Shown here in pieces: positions 1 through 9,538 of a stretch of DNA of 64,000 bases. Source of the stretch: Pedobacter boryungensis (lineage in GTDB: Bacteria; Bacteroidota; Bacteroidia; Sphingobacteriales; Sphingobacteriaceae); assembly GCF_013204825.1 (NCBI RefSeq), contig NZ_JABMKV010000002.1, positions 1 to 64,000 of the forward strand. Reading direction: 5' to 3'. How positions within the stretch are numbered: position 1 is the first letter of the stretch; every line of letters begins with the position of its first letter. Below the pieces are notes generated by a model that ran no database searches, was not told where the DNA came from, and was given only the letters and a program-made list of their open reading frames with translations. The position numbers were made by a program, and so were the translations under genes.

Positions 1-546
1 GTTCCTTAGCAAGGTAGGTTGGTGGTGGTACTTCCTTAGGATACGCTCAGGATGATGCCTCTCGTCATTGCGAGGTACGAAGCAATCTTAAAGCGATAGA
101 TTATATTTTCTCACGTTGTAGTATTGCTTCGTACCTCGCAATGACGTGTTTTAAGACTTTGCTATTTTACCTACCCATCATTCCCGCAAAGGCGGGAACC
201 ACGAAGGCGGGAACCGTAAAGCTTATTATATTATGCATTAAGATACCCAATCGAGTTGGGTATGACGCGATACGTTCCTTAGCAAGGTAGGTTGGTGGTG
301 GTACTTCCTTAGGATACGCTCAGGATGATGCCTCTCGTCATTGCGAGGTACGAAGCAATCTTAAAGCGATAGATTATATTTTCTCACGTTGTAGGATTGC
401 TTCGTACCTCGCAATGACGTGTTTTAAGATTTTACTATTTTACCTACCCATCATTCCCGCAAAGGCGGGAACCACGAAGGCGGGAACCGTAAAGCTTATT
501 ATATTATGCATTAAGATACCCAATCGAGTTGGGTGTGAAGCGGAAT
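1..546. repeat. Two tandem copies of a 273-bp intergenic repeat
   Basis: Copy 1 spans 1-273 and copy 2 starts at 274 with the same sequence; only a few bases differ. Each copy contains a long inverted repeat whose arms begin CGTCATTGCGAGG: 63-86 with 123-146 in copy 1 (24 bp) and 336-360 with 395-419 in copy 2 (25 bp), both perfect. Each copy also has small palindromes made of CCCGCAAAGGCGGG and of ATACCCAATCGAGTTGGGTAT. No ORF is supported. This looks like a dispersed palindromic intergenic element, not a transposase gene. The left edge of the window may cut a larger array. Confidence 0.85.
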
Positions 547-604
547 GTGTTAGTTCCCTTCGCAAAGCCGAGTAGGTGCGCTCTGAATACAAATCATAGT
601 CAAC

Positions 605-637
605 AAAAAAATCCTCTAAGAAAACTTAGAGGATTTT
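605..637 (-). terminator. Rho-independent terminator after pdhB-like gene
   Basis: Arms at 608-620 and 625-637 form a perfect 13-bp stem with an AAAA loop. Read on the minus strand, the stem ends in a run of T. It lies 47 bases past the stop codon of the dehydrogenase gene. Confidence 0.8.
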
Positions 638-683
638 AATTATGAATGAGATCCCTCGCTGCGCTCAGGATAACAAAATTATA

Positions 684-1670
684 TTATTTATTAACGTACA
701 TTACTTCTTTAACTGCTTTCACTACTCTTTCTGCATTAGGTAAGCTAGCAGCAATAAGTGTTGGCGCATACGGAAGAGGCACATCGGCACAAGTAATACG
801 TAAAATTGGCGCATCTAAATGATCGAATGCATTTTTTTGAACGTTAAATGTAATTTCAGAAGAAATTGAAGCTAATGGCCAAGCTTCTTCTACAATTACC
901 AAACGATTAGTTTTCTTAACAGATTCGATAATAGTTGCATAATCAATAGGGCGAACGGTTAATAAATCAATCACTTCTACATTAATACCATCTTTAGCTA
1001 ACTCTTCTACAGCAGGGTTTACTACACGAGTTAACATTTTACCAAAAGTTACGATAGTTACATCAGTACCTTCTTTAACAACTTGTGCTTTACCAATTTC
1101 TAAAGTGTATTCACCTTCTGGCACATCGCCTTTATCGCCATACATTACTTCAGATTCCATAAAAATAACTGGATCTGGATCGTTAATAGCTGCTTTTAAT
1201 AATCCTTTAGCGTTATATGGAGTTGATGGAACTACTACTTTTAAGCCTGGGCAGTTTGCAAACCAATTCTCAAAATTTTGAGAGTGCTGTGCACCTAATT
1301 GACCAGCGTTACCTGTTGGACCACGAAATACGATTGGCACAGAAAACTGACCACCACTCATGGAAAGAATTTTTGCCGCAGCATTTATAATCTGATCTAT
1401 TGCTACCAATGAGAAGTTAAAAGTCATGAACTCTACTACAGGAATTAAACCATTCATCGCTGCACCGATACCTATACCTGCAAAACCCAACTCTGCAATT
1501 GGAGTGTCGATAACACGTTTGTCGCCAAACTCATCTAACATTCCCTGGCTAACTTTATATGCACCGTTGTATTGCGCAACTTCTTCGCCCATTAAAAAAA
1601 TGTTCTCGTTTTTACGCATTTCTTCGCTTAATGCTTCGCGTAGTGCTTCTCTAAATTGAATCTCTCTCAT
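684..1670 (-). CDS. pdhB: Pyruvate dehydrogenase E1 component, beta subunit
   Basis: This 328-residue protein matches the beta subunit of the thiamine-diphosphate E1 enzyme that decarboxylates pyruvate (or a branched-chain 2-oxo acid) in the cytoplasm and feeds acetyl groups to E2. It starts MREIQFREALREALSEEM and carries the family blocks FMGEEV-like (LMGEEVAQYNGAYKVS), DTPIAELGFAGIGIGAA and GQLGAQHSQNFE, with the C-terminal transketolase domain (RVVNPAVEELAKDGINVEVIDL) after about residue 200. The length is normal. The alpha subunit is not adjacent, which is common in Bacteroidota. A TATATTTG box lies 25 bases before the ATG and a strong terminator follows. Pyruvate is favoured over branched-chain substrates by family resemblance only. 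Confidence 0.9.
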   Translation of the reverse strand: MREIQFREALREALSEEMRKNENIFLMGEEVAQYNGAYKVSQGMLDEFGDKRVIDTPIAELGFAGIGIGAAMNGLIPVVEFMTFNFSLVAIDQIINAAAKILSMSGGQFSVPIVFRGPTGNAGQLGAQHSQNFENWFANCPGLKVVVPSTPYNAKGLLKAAINDPDPVIFMESEVMYGDKGDVPEGEYTLEIGKAQVVKEGTDVTIVTFGKMLTRVVNPAVEELAKDGINVEVIDLLTVRPIDYATIIESVKKTNRLVIVEEAWPLASISSEITFNVQKNAFDHLDAPILRITCADVPLPYAPTLIAASLPNAERVVKAVKEVMYVNK

Positions 1671-1694
1671 TGTTTATTCAAAAATTACCAAGCG

Positions 1695-1702
1695 CAAATA
1701 TA
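1695..1702 (-). promoter_or_regulatory. Bacteroidota -7 box for pdhB-like gene
   Basis: On the minus strand this reads TATATTTG, an exact TAnnTTTG match 25 bases before the ATG. No clear TTG was found at the -33 position. Confidence 0.5.
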
Positions 1703-1799
1703 ACTATTGTATCGTAATTATAAAGTCTGTTTTAATTACGCTGGCTAATTATTTTGTGACACAAAATTATGTTCTCCGTTCATATGAATTCGTATTCTT

Positions 1800-2159
1800 T
1801 TATTCCTCATCTTTCGAAATATCCTCGCCAAAATGAATGATATTTCCGTTATTATCCAAAATAGAAAACTGACGCATTCCCCACGGCATATTTTTTAATT
1901 TCCCATTGGGATGAACAACGCCTTGCTTTTCGTATTCTGTATAGAGTTTATCTACTTCTGTTACGTAAATATAACAGCCTGTGTTTTTTGGAATACTTTC
2001 ATCGCTTGTTGGCCATAAATGAATTGATATTTCATCTTTAGAAAAGATAACGTATCCATCCCAGTTGTTATGAAATGTGAAGCCAAGTTTTTCCGTATAG
2101 AATTTGATCGTTTCGTTGGCGTCTAACGAAGCTAGTATTGGTGTTGCAGTTTTTAACAT
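1800..2159 (-). CDS. VOC-family (glyoxalase/bleomycin-resistance-like) protein
   Basis: A 119-residue single-domain protein of the vicinal oxygen chelate fold. It begins MLKTATPILASLDANETIKFY, where the phrase 'ETIKFYTEKLGF' is typical of the first beta-alpha-beta-beta-beta unit. It ends with WGMRQFSILDNNGNIIHFGE, typical of the last strand with the metal-binding Glu. The size and single domain resemble bleomycin-resistance proteins, which bind their ligand as dimers. The substrate cannot be read from the sequence. It is the last gene after the addA-addB-GNAT run, 7 bases from the GNAT gene, so it is probably co-transcribed. Confidence 0.8.
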   Translation of the reverse strand: MLKTATPILASLDANETIKFYTEKLGFTFHNNWDGYVIFSKDEISIHLWPTSDESIPKNTGCYIYVTEVDKLYTEYEKQGVVHPNGKLKNMPWGMRQFSILDNNGNIIHFGEDISKDEE

Positions 2160-2166
2160 AATAGTA

Positions 2167-2718
2167 TTATTTGTTTAGTAACGAGTAAATCTCGCTGTCT
2201 AAAAATTCCCCATTAAAATAATGATCTTCTTTAAAGTAAGCTTCCTTTTTAAAACCATGTTTTAATAATATTTCTCTGGATGCTTGATTAGCTGGACTTA
2301 TATTAGCTTGAATAGAGTGTAGTTTAATTTCATTAAAGCCAAAGGCTATAGTTTTAACTAGTGCTTCGGAAATAATACCTTTTCTCCAATAATCTGGTTG
2401 TAACATGTATCCAATTTCTGCTCTATAATTTGGCAAATCTGTTCTCCAATATCCTATTGAGCCGATCATTTGTGCTGGATTTTCTTTTAACGCTATTACC
2501 CATGCTAGGTGTTGTCCTTGTTTAAAACCATTGTTAAATGTTGTTATGAATGTTTCTATTTCTTGAACAGTTTTTTGTCTTTCTCTGTGTATATACCTCA
2601 TCACATCATCATTGTTTCGCATTTCAAATAGCGTATTGGCATCGGTTAACGCGTGTTCTCTAAGAATTAATCTGTCGGTTTGTAACGTTGGGAACGAGGT
2701 GAAGTTTAAGGATAGCAT
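2167..2718 (-). CDS. GNAT acetyltransferase, RimJ/RimL type
   Basis: A 183-residue acetyltransferase of the Gcn5-related family. The N-terminal LQTDRLILREHALTDAN block is the usual opening of RimJ/RimL-like proteins. The acetyl-CoA loop region reads AEIGYMLQPDYWRKGIISEAL, followed by SIQANISPANQASREILLKHGF, the standard motif B region. Members acetylate N-terminal amines of ribosomal proteins or small molecules; the substrate here is unknown. It sits 15 bases after the AddB-like gene and 7 before the VOC gene, all on the minus strand. Confidence 0.85.
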   Translation of the reverse strand: MLSLNFTSFPTLQTDRLILREHALTDANTLFEMRNNDDVMRYIHRERQKTVQEIETFITTFNNGFKQGQHLAWVIALKENPAQMIGSIGYWRTDLPNYRAEIGYMLQPDYWRKGIISEALVKTIAFGFNEIKLHSIQANISPANQASREILLKHGFKKEAYFKEDHYFNGEFLDSEIYSLLNK

Positions 2719-2733
2719 TTTTGTATACGTTTA

Positions 2734-5601
2734 TTATTTTCCGAACAAAGTCTTGTAAATTGAATATTTATAATTATCAGGAATGGCACTTGCTACAAAA
2801 TAAGGCGCTTCAAAAAGTTCTGTTAGCTTTTTTCTGAGTTCGGCTAAAAACTCGGGCTTAATTTCTTCCAGATAATCTCCTGATAAATTTTGCCTCCCAG
2901 ATTTAAACCAAATTCCATCCTTGTTCATTGTTTTAACGATATACAAATTTGGTTCTACACAAGTTTTACCTGCATATTGCTCATAAGCGTAGGTGTAAAG
3001 CAAAGTCTGAATTAAGGCTTTATTAATGTGCTTCCCATCAGTATTAAAAAGTTCGGGAATGTCCTTAAATGTTAATTTATCACTTCCAGTTTTGTAATCG
3101 ATAATTTTTGTAACTCCATCTTTAACATCAACTCTATCTATGTAACCAAAAATCTTAATACTAGCTTCTTTACCGTTAAGTGGGAAAGCAATTTCAGCTT
3201 CTACTTTTTGCTCTAAACTTATAATATTAAAAGGTGTTTGCCTAACATCTTGATCTAAAATTATGGTAACATAAGCATCAACAATGGCTAAGACTACTTT
3301 TTGCATTCCCCTATACTCCATCACCTTATCAGGGTTTTTAAACATTACAAAGTTGAATGCTTTTTGGATGAATGATGGAACTAATTTTCTACGTTCATTT
3401 ATCCGATCTGCTGTAATTTCTGCAACCCTTAAATCCTGATAAAAATATTCCATCACCTTGTGCAAAACAGATCCAATTTCATTCGCTTCTACCACCGCAC
3501 TCACCTCTTTAGGTTCTTTAATGCCTGCAATGTAATTGAAGAAAAAATCTATTGGATTGGATATATATTGCGTTAAAGCGGATGGTGAAATTGCTTTCTT
3601 TTTATCTAGATAAAGTTGTAATGCTTTTTGAATAAATTCATTGCCAGTTTTTTCTATCCTAACTTCTTTAAACGGCTCTGTTTTTACATCGAGATTGAGC
3701 TCATTATATTTGAAATCAAATCCACTTTCAAACTCTAATTGTTTTAAAATTCTGCTGGCTTCTCCAGAGGTAGATTCATCTGTTAAACTGTTATAAACAA
3801 AGTTGATATTTTTTGCTCTCTGCAATAAACGATACACCATATATGATGAAATTGCATCTAAGTTTTCTAGCACCGGCAAGCCATAAACTCTACGGATACT
3901 ATCTGGAATAAAGCTATTCCCTATGGATGATTTAGGAATAATTCCTTCATTAAATCCTAAAAAAACAACTTTATCAAAATTTAAGTTTCTAGTTTCTAAC
4001 AAACCCATTACCTGAATACCATTTAACGGATCGCCAGCTAAAGGTACAGCGATTGCCTGCAACGATTTTTGAACCAAATAGATTACAAAAGAAATATCTT
4101 CATTATTGATATGTTTACCAAAAGTATCGTGTAACCTATTTAGTTCCTGGATCGTTTTAACAAATAATTCTGCGTCAATTTTCTTTAATGTTTTTGCATT
4201 TGATAGTCGGGTTAAAACATAATCTAAAACTGCTAATAAATACGTAACAACATTTTCTGGTTTATCGATCTTTTTATAGAAAACTTCAAACAAACCGCTT
4301 TGCTTTAACAAACGTGAATGGTCTATCTCTACAATATTTTCGTTCAGTAAAGCTGTCTGAATTTTATCTCGCATTTTTTGGCTTAAACCAGTTAATGGAT
4401 GAGTAATAAATGCTTCTACGTTTTTATAAGAAACTTTATCGCCCTGTAAAATTTCTAGTTGACTTGTTAACCACAAATCTGCCAAACCAAATATACTCGA
4501 TGTAGCTAGGGCAAAACCCATCGTTACGTTTAAATCAATGGAATTACCGTTATGAGTTGTTGGTATGGTTTGTAAGGTTGGAATGAGTAAACTTTCATCG
4601 GCCAAAACCACAACTGTAGAACCAACATCTTCATTTGGGATATAATCCTCACTTAAAATAATATTAAGAATTTTTGCCTGAGCAGATTGTCCTTGCACTT
4701 TAAAAACATTAACCGAGTGCTCAGCAGTTTTCATCAAACTAGCTTGATCTTCGAATACGTTTTTTAAGCCCAACTGATTAATATTTTTTCTCAAAAACAA
4801 ACCAGCTTCTTGTAGTGGGTCATTCAGATAATACTCATCTGCATCAAAGTAAAACAATGCTTTTTCCGCTTCCTGTAATTTCGTAAATATTTTAGCTTCA
4901 GCACTACTTAATGCATTAAAACCAACGAAAACAATTTTGCCTTTTTCAAATGCTTTTAAAAATTCCAGTCCGTTAATATTTTCTTCTGCCAATTGGCGAT
5001 ATGCTTGTCCATTGGTGATATAATCCTGTGCTTTTAATGTTTCATGAAATTTGTGATAAAGTTTTGGCATTCTACGCCACATCTTTATAAATAGCTCTTG
5101 TTGTTTTTTATGTTTTCCTTCAGAATAAGAAGTCCAAAATTGAGCTAAAAACTCATATTGTTCCGGGCTTAAATAATCAAACTCTTTATTGATGATAGAA
5201 ATATCTTCTAAATCTTGATATAACTTTTCCGCATCAACCAAATCACTATCTATCTGATTAAAATCACTCAGTATTATTTTAGCCAGTGGAAAAAATTTAT
5301 GGCTAGAAATGGTTTCCAATTTTTCCTCTACCAATAACTGATTATAGATTTTATGTAAAGTGAAAAACTGCAGATAGAAATCGGCGATTTTGTATTTAGT
5401 TGCGTTTGCAAAAAACTCTTGTATAGTATAAAAGGAAGGACTAAAAAACGGTTTCTGAATAATATCCGCTAAGTGTTTTTGCAAATATGCAGATGGTCGT
5501 TTATTGTTAAAAATGATGGCACAATTTTGCAATTGAGAACCAAATTTTGTAATCAAATCTTCAGCAACTTCCTGTAAAAATGGTTTCATTCTATTTTCCA
5601 T
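2734..5601 (-). CDS. AddB-like PD-(D/E)XK nuclease / inactivated helicase subunit
   Basis: A 955-residue protein that begins one base after the stop of the AddA-like gene, so the two are translationally linked. The C-terminal third has the RecB-family nuclease blocks: AISPSALTQYISNPIDFFFNY, EIGSVLHKVMEYFYQDL near residue 700, and KIIDYKTGSDKL near residue 830 with the catalytic Asp and Lys. The N-terminal part looks helicase-derived, with a LETRNLNFDKVVFLGFNEG motif, but lacks an obvious Walker A. This is the arrangement of AddB, which scans for recombination hotspots and cuts the 5' strand during repair of double-strand breaks. An alternative ATG is four codons in (5589). The symbol is left blank because Bacteroidota versions diverge from Bacillus AddB. 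Confidence 0.85.
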   Translation of the reverse strand: MENRMKPFLQEVAEDLITKFGSQLQNCAIIFNNKRPSAYLQKHLADIIQKPFFSPSFYTIQEFFANATKYKIADFYLQFFTLHKIYNQLLVEEKLETISSHKFFPLAKIILSDFNQIDSDLVDAEKLYQDLEDISIINKEFDYLSPEQYEFLAQFWTSYSEGKHKKQQELFIKMWRRMPKLYHKFHETLKAQDYITNGQAYRQLAEENINGLEFLKAFEKGKIVFVGFNALSSAEAKIFTKLQEAEKALFYFDADEYYLNDPLQEAGLFLRKNINQLGLKNVFEDQASLMKTAEHSVNVFKVQGQSAQAKILNIILSEDYIPNEDVGSTVVVLADESLLIPTLQTIPTTHNGNSIDLNVTMGFALATSSIFGLADLWLTSQLEILQGDKVSYKNVEAFITHPLTGLSQKMRDKIQTALLNENIVEIDHSRLLKQSGLFEVFYKKIDKPENVVTYLLAVLDYVLTRLSNAKTLKKIDAELFVKTIQELNRLHDTFGKHINNEDISFVIYLVQKSLQAIAVPLAGDPLNGIQVMGLLETRNLNFDKVVFLGFNEGIIPKSSIGNSFIPDSIRRVYGLPVLENLDAISSYMVYRLLQRAKNINFVYNSLTDESTSGEASRILKQLEFESGFDFKYNELNLDVKTEPFKEVRIEKTGNEFIQKALQLYLDKKKAISPSALTQYISNPIDFFFNYIAGIKEPKEVSAVVEANEIGSVLHKVMEYFYQDLRVAEITADRINERRKLVPSFIQKAFNFVMFKNPDKVMEYRGMQKVVLAIVDAYVTIILDQDVRQTPFNIISLEQKVEAEIAFPLNGKEASIKIFGYIDRVDVKDGVTKIIDYKTGSDKLTFKDIPELFNTDGKHINKALIQTLLYTYAYEQYAGKTCVEPNLYIVKTMNKDGIWFKSGRQNLSGDYLEEIKPEFLAELRKKLTELFEAPYFVASAIPDNYKYSIYKTLFGK

Positions 5602-5602
5602 A

Positions 5603-8600
5603 TTAAACCAATTTTAACTTTCCGCTAACTGCATAAAACAGATAGGTCTTCACGTTCTGATATCCCATCGCTACCAGTAAATTTTTATAATTATCTATTT
5701 GTTCAATATGTTTATCACTTTCTTCTAATGTAAATTTGTAATCCAAAATAATTACTTCATCATTTGTAATTAAAACCCGATCTGGCCGATGCAATTTTCC
5801 TTTAACATCGATAATATTTTTCTCGGTGATACTTTCTGTGGTCTTACTTAAAATTGCTTTTAAATCGGCATTATTTAAAACTTCTAGCACAGCCGACTTT
5901 AAATCTGATTGTTCTTCTGCTTGCACAATTCCTTGCAATACTAATCCAATAATATAATCTTCAACTTCTTTCTCGGTACTAGCATTTGCTAAAATATCAT
6001 GAAGCAAAGAACCTTTTCGTCCTGATTTTTCGATGTTCACCAAATGTTTTAAGTGTTTTTCTTCTGATGGAACATACAATTCTGATAACCGGGTAGTTGT
6101 AGGATAAGTAGTTAACCTAATGAAATTAGAGTCTTCATTTTTGTTTTCTATTTTCACATAATCCTCAATGGCGTACAGATTATTTTCATCAAACTCTGTA
6201 TCAAAGGTTAAATTAATTACATCACCCATGGTAGAAAGTTTGGGCTCCTTTTTAGCCATCGTGGCAATATATAAATAATCTTTCGACCTTGTGGTGGCTA
6301 CATAAAGCATATTCAACGCATCCATAGTATTGTACAACAATTCTTCATAATACGCTTTAGAAATAGAGGAATTCGATAGGTCTTCAGTGTATTTTAATGG
6401 AATACCACGTAATTCTTTGTAAACTGTGTCTTCTGATGAAACCCAAAAGGTAGAGTTTGCTTTCCCTTTCATTTCCCAATTACAAAACGGTACAAAAACA
6501 GCTCTAAAAGCCAAACCTTTAGATTTATGGATAGTGATAATTTGTATTGCATCTACTCCTTCTGGTGAAGGCAAAGATTTCTTCACTCCGTCTTCATCCC
6601 ACCAAGTTAAAAATGTTATAATTCCTTTTTCTCCCATTCGACTGGCATTAGCTGTTAAATCTCTAAATGCTAATAAATATGGAAGATGTTCTTGTCTATT
6701 TTTTAAACCATAACTTTCAATTAAAATCTCTACCAATTCTGGCAAGGGCAATTGCAACCAACTTTGCCAATTTTCGCACAATGTGGATGGAAGAACGGCA
6801 GACAAATTGCTTAACGAAATTCCGTTTAGGTTTAAATACTGATTTGCATCTGCCTCTTTTCCTTGTAGTGAGTGATATAGTGCAATACAATTTGCCTTGT
6901 ACAATGCTGTTTGCGAATCAATGCCTATAAGTACTTTTAAGGTGTTAATAATTAATTGTATGGCAGAATTATTTGAGATTAATAAAGCATCTCCAGATAA
7001 GACCGGTAAATTTTGCTCCATTAAATGCTGAACAGTTAGCATGGCTTCGCTGTTAGAACGAACTAAAATAGCAATGTCCTTCAACGAATAATTCTGTTCA
7101 TTTTTTAAATAATTGATTTCGTTAACTACATCCGCTAAGGCTAAATCTCTAAAAGTAGTTTCAGTAAATCTTGCTTCGTTTGGCGCATCATCTTTTCCAA
7201 ACTTCTTAATTTTAATTGTGCCACCTTTTAAAGTGTTCGGTGCAAAATTCTGTGTGGAAGCACCATAAATATCGGTTATTATTTGTTGGTAATTTTCTGC
7301 TTGCCACCATGTAGAAATACTTTCTGGTTTAACTAAAATATTCTCATTTAATTCGTTTTGCAAAGTCAACGGAATTTGACGATAAAGAAAGTTATTAAAC
7401 GTAATGATGTTCTCTGTACTTCTGTAATTTTCAGCTAAACTATCTTCTAAAACATTATGTTCGCCAACATCTAATTTTGCGTGTTTATGTAAGATATTCC
7501 AATCGCCATTGCGCCAACGATAGATAGATTGTTTAGTATCACCTACAATTAAATGGTCAATAACCTCTGGATTTGGTGTAGCAATTGCATTTGTTAAAAG
7601 CGATTTAAAGCTTCCCCACTGACTAGTTGAGGTGTCTTGAAATTCATCGAACAAAAAGTTGCGATATCGGTTACCTACTTTTTCCCAAATAAATGAAGGG
7701 TTATCTCCAGCGTCTTCCGTAATTCCAGAGATTAGTTTTTGCGCATCACTAATTAATAAATTATCATTTTCTGCTCTATATTGTTTTAGTAGTACCGCTA
7801 TCTCTTGCATTAACCTTAAATAATATAGGTTTTTATTAAAAGCAATGGCTAAACTGTAATTTGGTAAATGTGCTAAGTAATGGTTTTTTAACTTAACTAA
7901 AATAGGATTAACAGTATCGTAAACTTCTGGTAAGTTTACATTTTTTTGAAACCATTCTTCGGGTTCATCGATATATTTAAATAAGGTTTCTAGATGAGAA
8001 AAATCTCCTCTAGCAACTAAGATAATTTTCTTTAATCCGTTTCTAGATTTTCCTTTTAGATGATCATTTTCAACGCCTAAAACATCCATTGCTGCATTAG
8101 CTTCTGTAGCAAGAGCAACTATTTCTTCTTCAAAATTTTTAATTTCCGACTTAGTAACGCTGATATATTTCTTGAAAAGTTCATCGATATTTTCTAGCCC
8201 AAGTTCTTCTACAGCAGTTTCGAAAATTTGGAAGCGTTCTGAGAAAATTTCACCGATTAAATTATACAGTTCGATCTTATAATTCCAGCTTTTATTGTCC
8301 CCGATTCGCTCAATGGCCAAATCGATAATCCATTGTAAAAGTTGTTTGTTATGATCTAACGCTTCATCTAACTTGTTTACCAAATCATCTTTTACTTTAT
8401 CATAATTCATTTCTAAATTATAATCTGCATTTAGACCTAGTTCAAAGGCAAAACCACGAATTACTTTTTGAACAAAACCATCAATAGTGCTTACAGAAAA
8501 ACGGCTGTAATCGTGCAAAATTTTACGATAAACTTTCTCAGCTTTAAACTGTAATTCTTGGGCATTAAAATTTGGATAGGCAGCAAGAATCAACTTCCTA

Positions 8601-8824
8601 TAATCTTCAATCTTTTTATTAGGATCTCCTTTTGCCAAGCCGACTAAAACCTCTAAAATTCTGGTTTTCATTTCTTCAGTTGCCTTATTAGTGAAGGTTA
8701 CCGCTAATATTTCGCGGTATTTGTTTTCTCCACTAAAGAGTAAAGTCAAGTAATGTGCTGTTAAACTGAATGTTTTACCAGAACCTGCAGAGGCTTGAAG
8801 AATTTTGAGTGGTTTGTTAGCCAT
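5603..8824 (-). CDS. AddA-like UvrD-family helicase-nuclease
   Basis: A 1073-residue superfamily 1 helicase. Walker A is ASAGSGKT at residues 11-18, motif II is DEFQD near residue 393, and GDTKQSIYRWRNGD follows. Motif V/VI regions include IITIHKSKGLAF and YVATTRSKDYLY. The C-terminus keeps a nuclease motif (VIILDYKFT near residue 1026). It therefore matches AddA, which unwinds and degrades DNA ends before RecA loading. It is first in a four-gene minus-strand run with the AddB-like, GNAT and VOC genes. A CCAAAGTA stretch just upstream is a weak match to the -7 element. Confidence in the family is high; the exact subunit name is by analogy. Confidence 0.88.
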   Translation of the reverse strand: MANKPLKILQASAGSGKTFSLTAHYLTLLFSGENKYREILAVTFTNKATEEMKTRILEVLVGLAKGDPNKKIEDYRKLILAAYPNFNAQELQFKAEKVYRKILHDYSRFSVSTIDGFVQKVIRGFAFELGLNADYNLEMNYDKVKDDLVNKLDEALDHNKQLLQWIIDLAIERIGDNKSWNYKIELYNLIGEIFSERFQIFETAVEELGLENIDELFKKYISVTKSEIKNFEEEIVALATEANAAMDVLGVENDHLKGKSRNGLKKIILVARGDFSHLETLFKYIDEPEEWFQKNVNLPEVYDTVNPILVKLKNHYLAHLPNYSLAIAFNKNLYYLRLMQEIAVLLKQYRAENDNLLISDAQKLISGITEDAGDNPSFIWEKVGNRYRNFLFDEFQDTSTSQWGSFKSLLTNAIATPNPEVIDHLIVGDTKQSIYRWRNGDWNILHKHAKLDVGEHNVLEDSLAENYRSTENIITFNNFLYRQIPLTLQNELNENILVKPESISTWWQAENYQQIITDIYGASTQNFAPNTLKGGTIKIKKFGKDDAPNEARFTETTFRDLALADVVNEINYLKNEQNYSLKDIAILVRSNSEAMLTVQHLMEQNLPVLSGDALLISNNSAIQLIINTLKVLIGIDSQTALYKANCIALYHSLQGKEADANQYLNLNGISLSNLSAVLPSTLCENWQSWLQLPLPELVEILIESYGLKNRQEHLPYLLAFRDLTANASRMGEKGIITFLTWWDEDGVKKSLPSPEGVDAIQIITIHKSKGLAFRAVFVPFCNWEMKGKANSTFWVSSEDTVYKELRGIPLKYTEDLSNSSISKAYYEELLYNTMDALNMLYVATTRSKDYLYIATMAKKEPKLSTMGDVINLTFDTEFDENNLYAIEDYVKIENKNEDSNFIRLTTYPTTTRLSELYVPSEEKHLKHLVNIEKSGRKGSLLHDILANASTEKEVEDYIIGLVLQGIVQAEEQSDLKSAVLEVLNNADLKAILSKTTESITEKNIIDVKGKLHRPDRVLITNDEVIILDYKFTLEESDKHIEQIDNYKNLLVAMGYQNVKTYLFYAVSGKLKLV

Positions 8825-8928
8825 ATTAAATTACTTATTCCCAAAGTACGTTTAAATCTTTAGAGTTGAAAAGCAGATTTTCCACAATAATTTTACTCTA
8901 CTAAAACACTAGTCTTTATTTTATTCTT

Positions 8929-8936
8929 TAATTTTG
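8929..8936 (+). promoter_or_regulatory. Bacteroidota -7 box before thioredoxin-like gene
   Basis: TAATTTTG is an exact TAnnTTTG match 24 bases before the ATG at 8961. An upstream in-frame ATG at 8934 falls inside this box, which argues for the later start. No TTG is well placed at -33. Confidence 0.5.
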
Positions 8937-8960
8937 GGGCAAATATTTATACTTTTAATT

Positions 8961-9461
8961 ATGAAAAGATTAATCCCAATATTATTCACTTTATTTGTTG
9001 CAAGTGCAGGTTTTGCACAAACTGCAACAAAAACAGCTGTTCATCTTTACAATCCACAAGCTAATGCCCAAGCAGATATTGACGCAGCGGTTGCAAAAGC
9101 TAAAGCTGCAAAAAAACATGTATTTGTTCAGGTTGGAGGGAACTGGTGCATTTGGTGTATTCGTTTTCACGATTTAGTTGATTCTACACCTGAATTAAAA
9201 GATCTTTTAAACAAAAATTACGAGACCGTATTATTAAACTGGAGCCCTGAGAATAAAAATGAAGCTATCCTTAAAAAATTCAATTATCCCGGTCGTTTTG
9301 GTTTCCCAGTATTTTTAATTTTAGATGGTGATGGAAAACTAATTCACACACAAAATTCTGCCTATTTAGAAGAAGGGAATGGTCACAGTGTTAAGAAAAT
9401 TACTGAGTTTTTGAAAAACTGGAATTACGCTGCGCTACAACCCGAAAATAATAAATATTAA
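8961..9461 (+). CDS. Secreted thioredoxin-like protein with WCIWC site
   Basis: A 166-residue protein with an N-terminal signal peptide (MKRLIPILFTLFVASAGFAQ) and a thioredoxin fold. The redox motif is GNWCIWCIRF (CxxC) at about residues 62-68, preceded by KHVFVQVG and followed by a FPVFLILDGDGK strand typical of the cis-Pro half of the fold. It probably acts in the periplasm as a disulfide reductase or thiol sensor. I moved the start nine codons downstream of the longest reading because the -7 box overlaps the upstream ATG and the signal peptide then begins correctly. It is a single gene between convergent and divergent neighbours. Confidence 0.85.
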   Translation: MKRLIPILFTLFVASAGFAQTATKTAVHLYNPQANAQADIDAAVAKAKAAKKHVFVQVGGNWCIWCIRFHDLVDSTPELKDLLNKNYETVLLNWSPENKNEAILKKFNYPGRFGFPVFLILDGDGKLIHTQNSAYLEEGNGHSVKKITEFLKNWNYAALQPENNKY

Positions 9462-9463
9462 TA

Positions 9464-9537
9464 AGTCGGAAAGTCAGAAGTCAGAAAGATAATACGTTAT
9501 AACTTTCTGACTTCCGGACTATTTTAACTTCTGACTA
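9464..9537. repeat. Imperfect intergenic palindrome between convergent genes
   Basis: AGTCAGAAGTCAGAAAG faces CTTTCTGACTTCCGGACT to form a long imperfect hairpin between two convergent stops. It may serve as a bidirectional terminator. The 12-mer AGTCGGAAAGTC (9464-9475) recurs in reverse complement at 38545-38556. Confidence 0.6.
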
Positions 9538-9538
9538 C

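Noticed and set aside
1..683. CRISPR-like array
   Set aside because: There are only two large copies of one unit, without short repeats and unique spacers.
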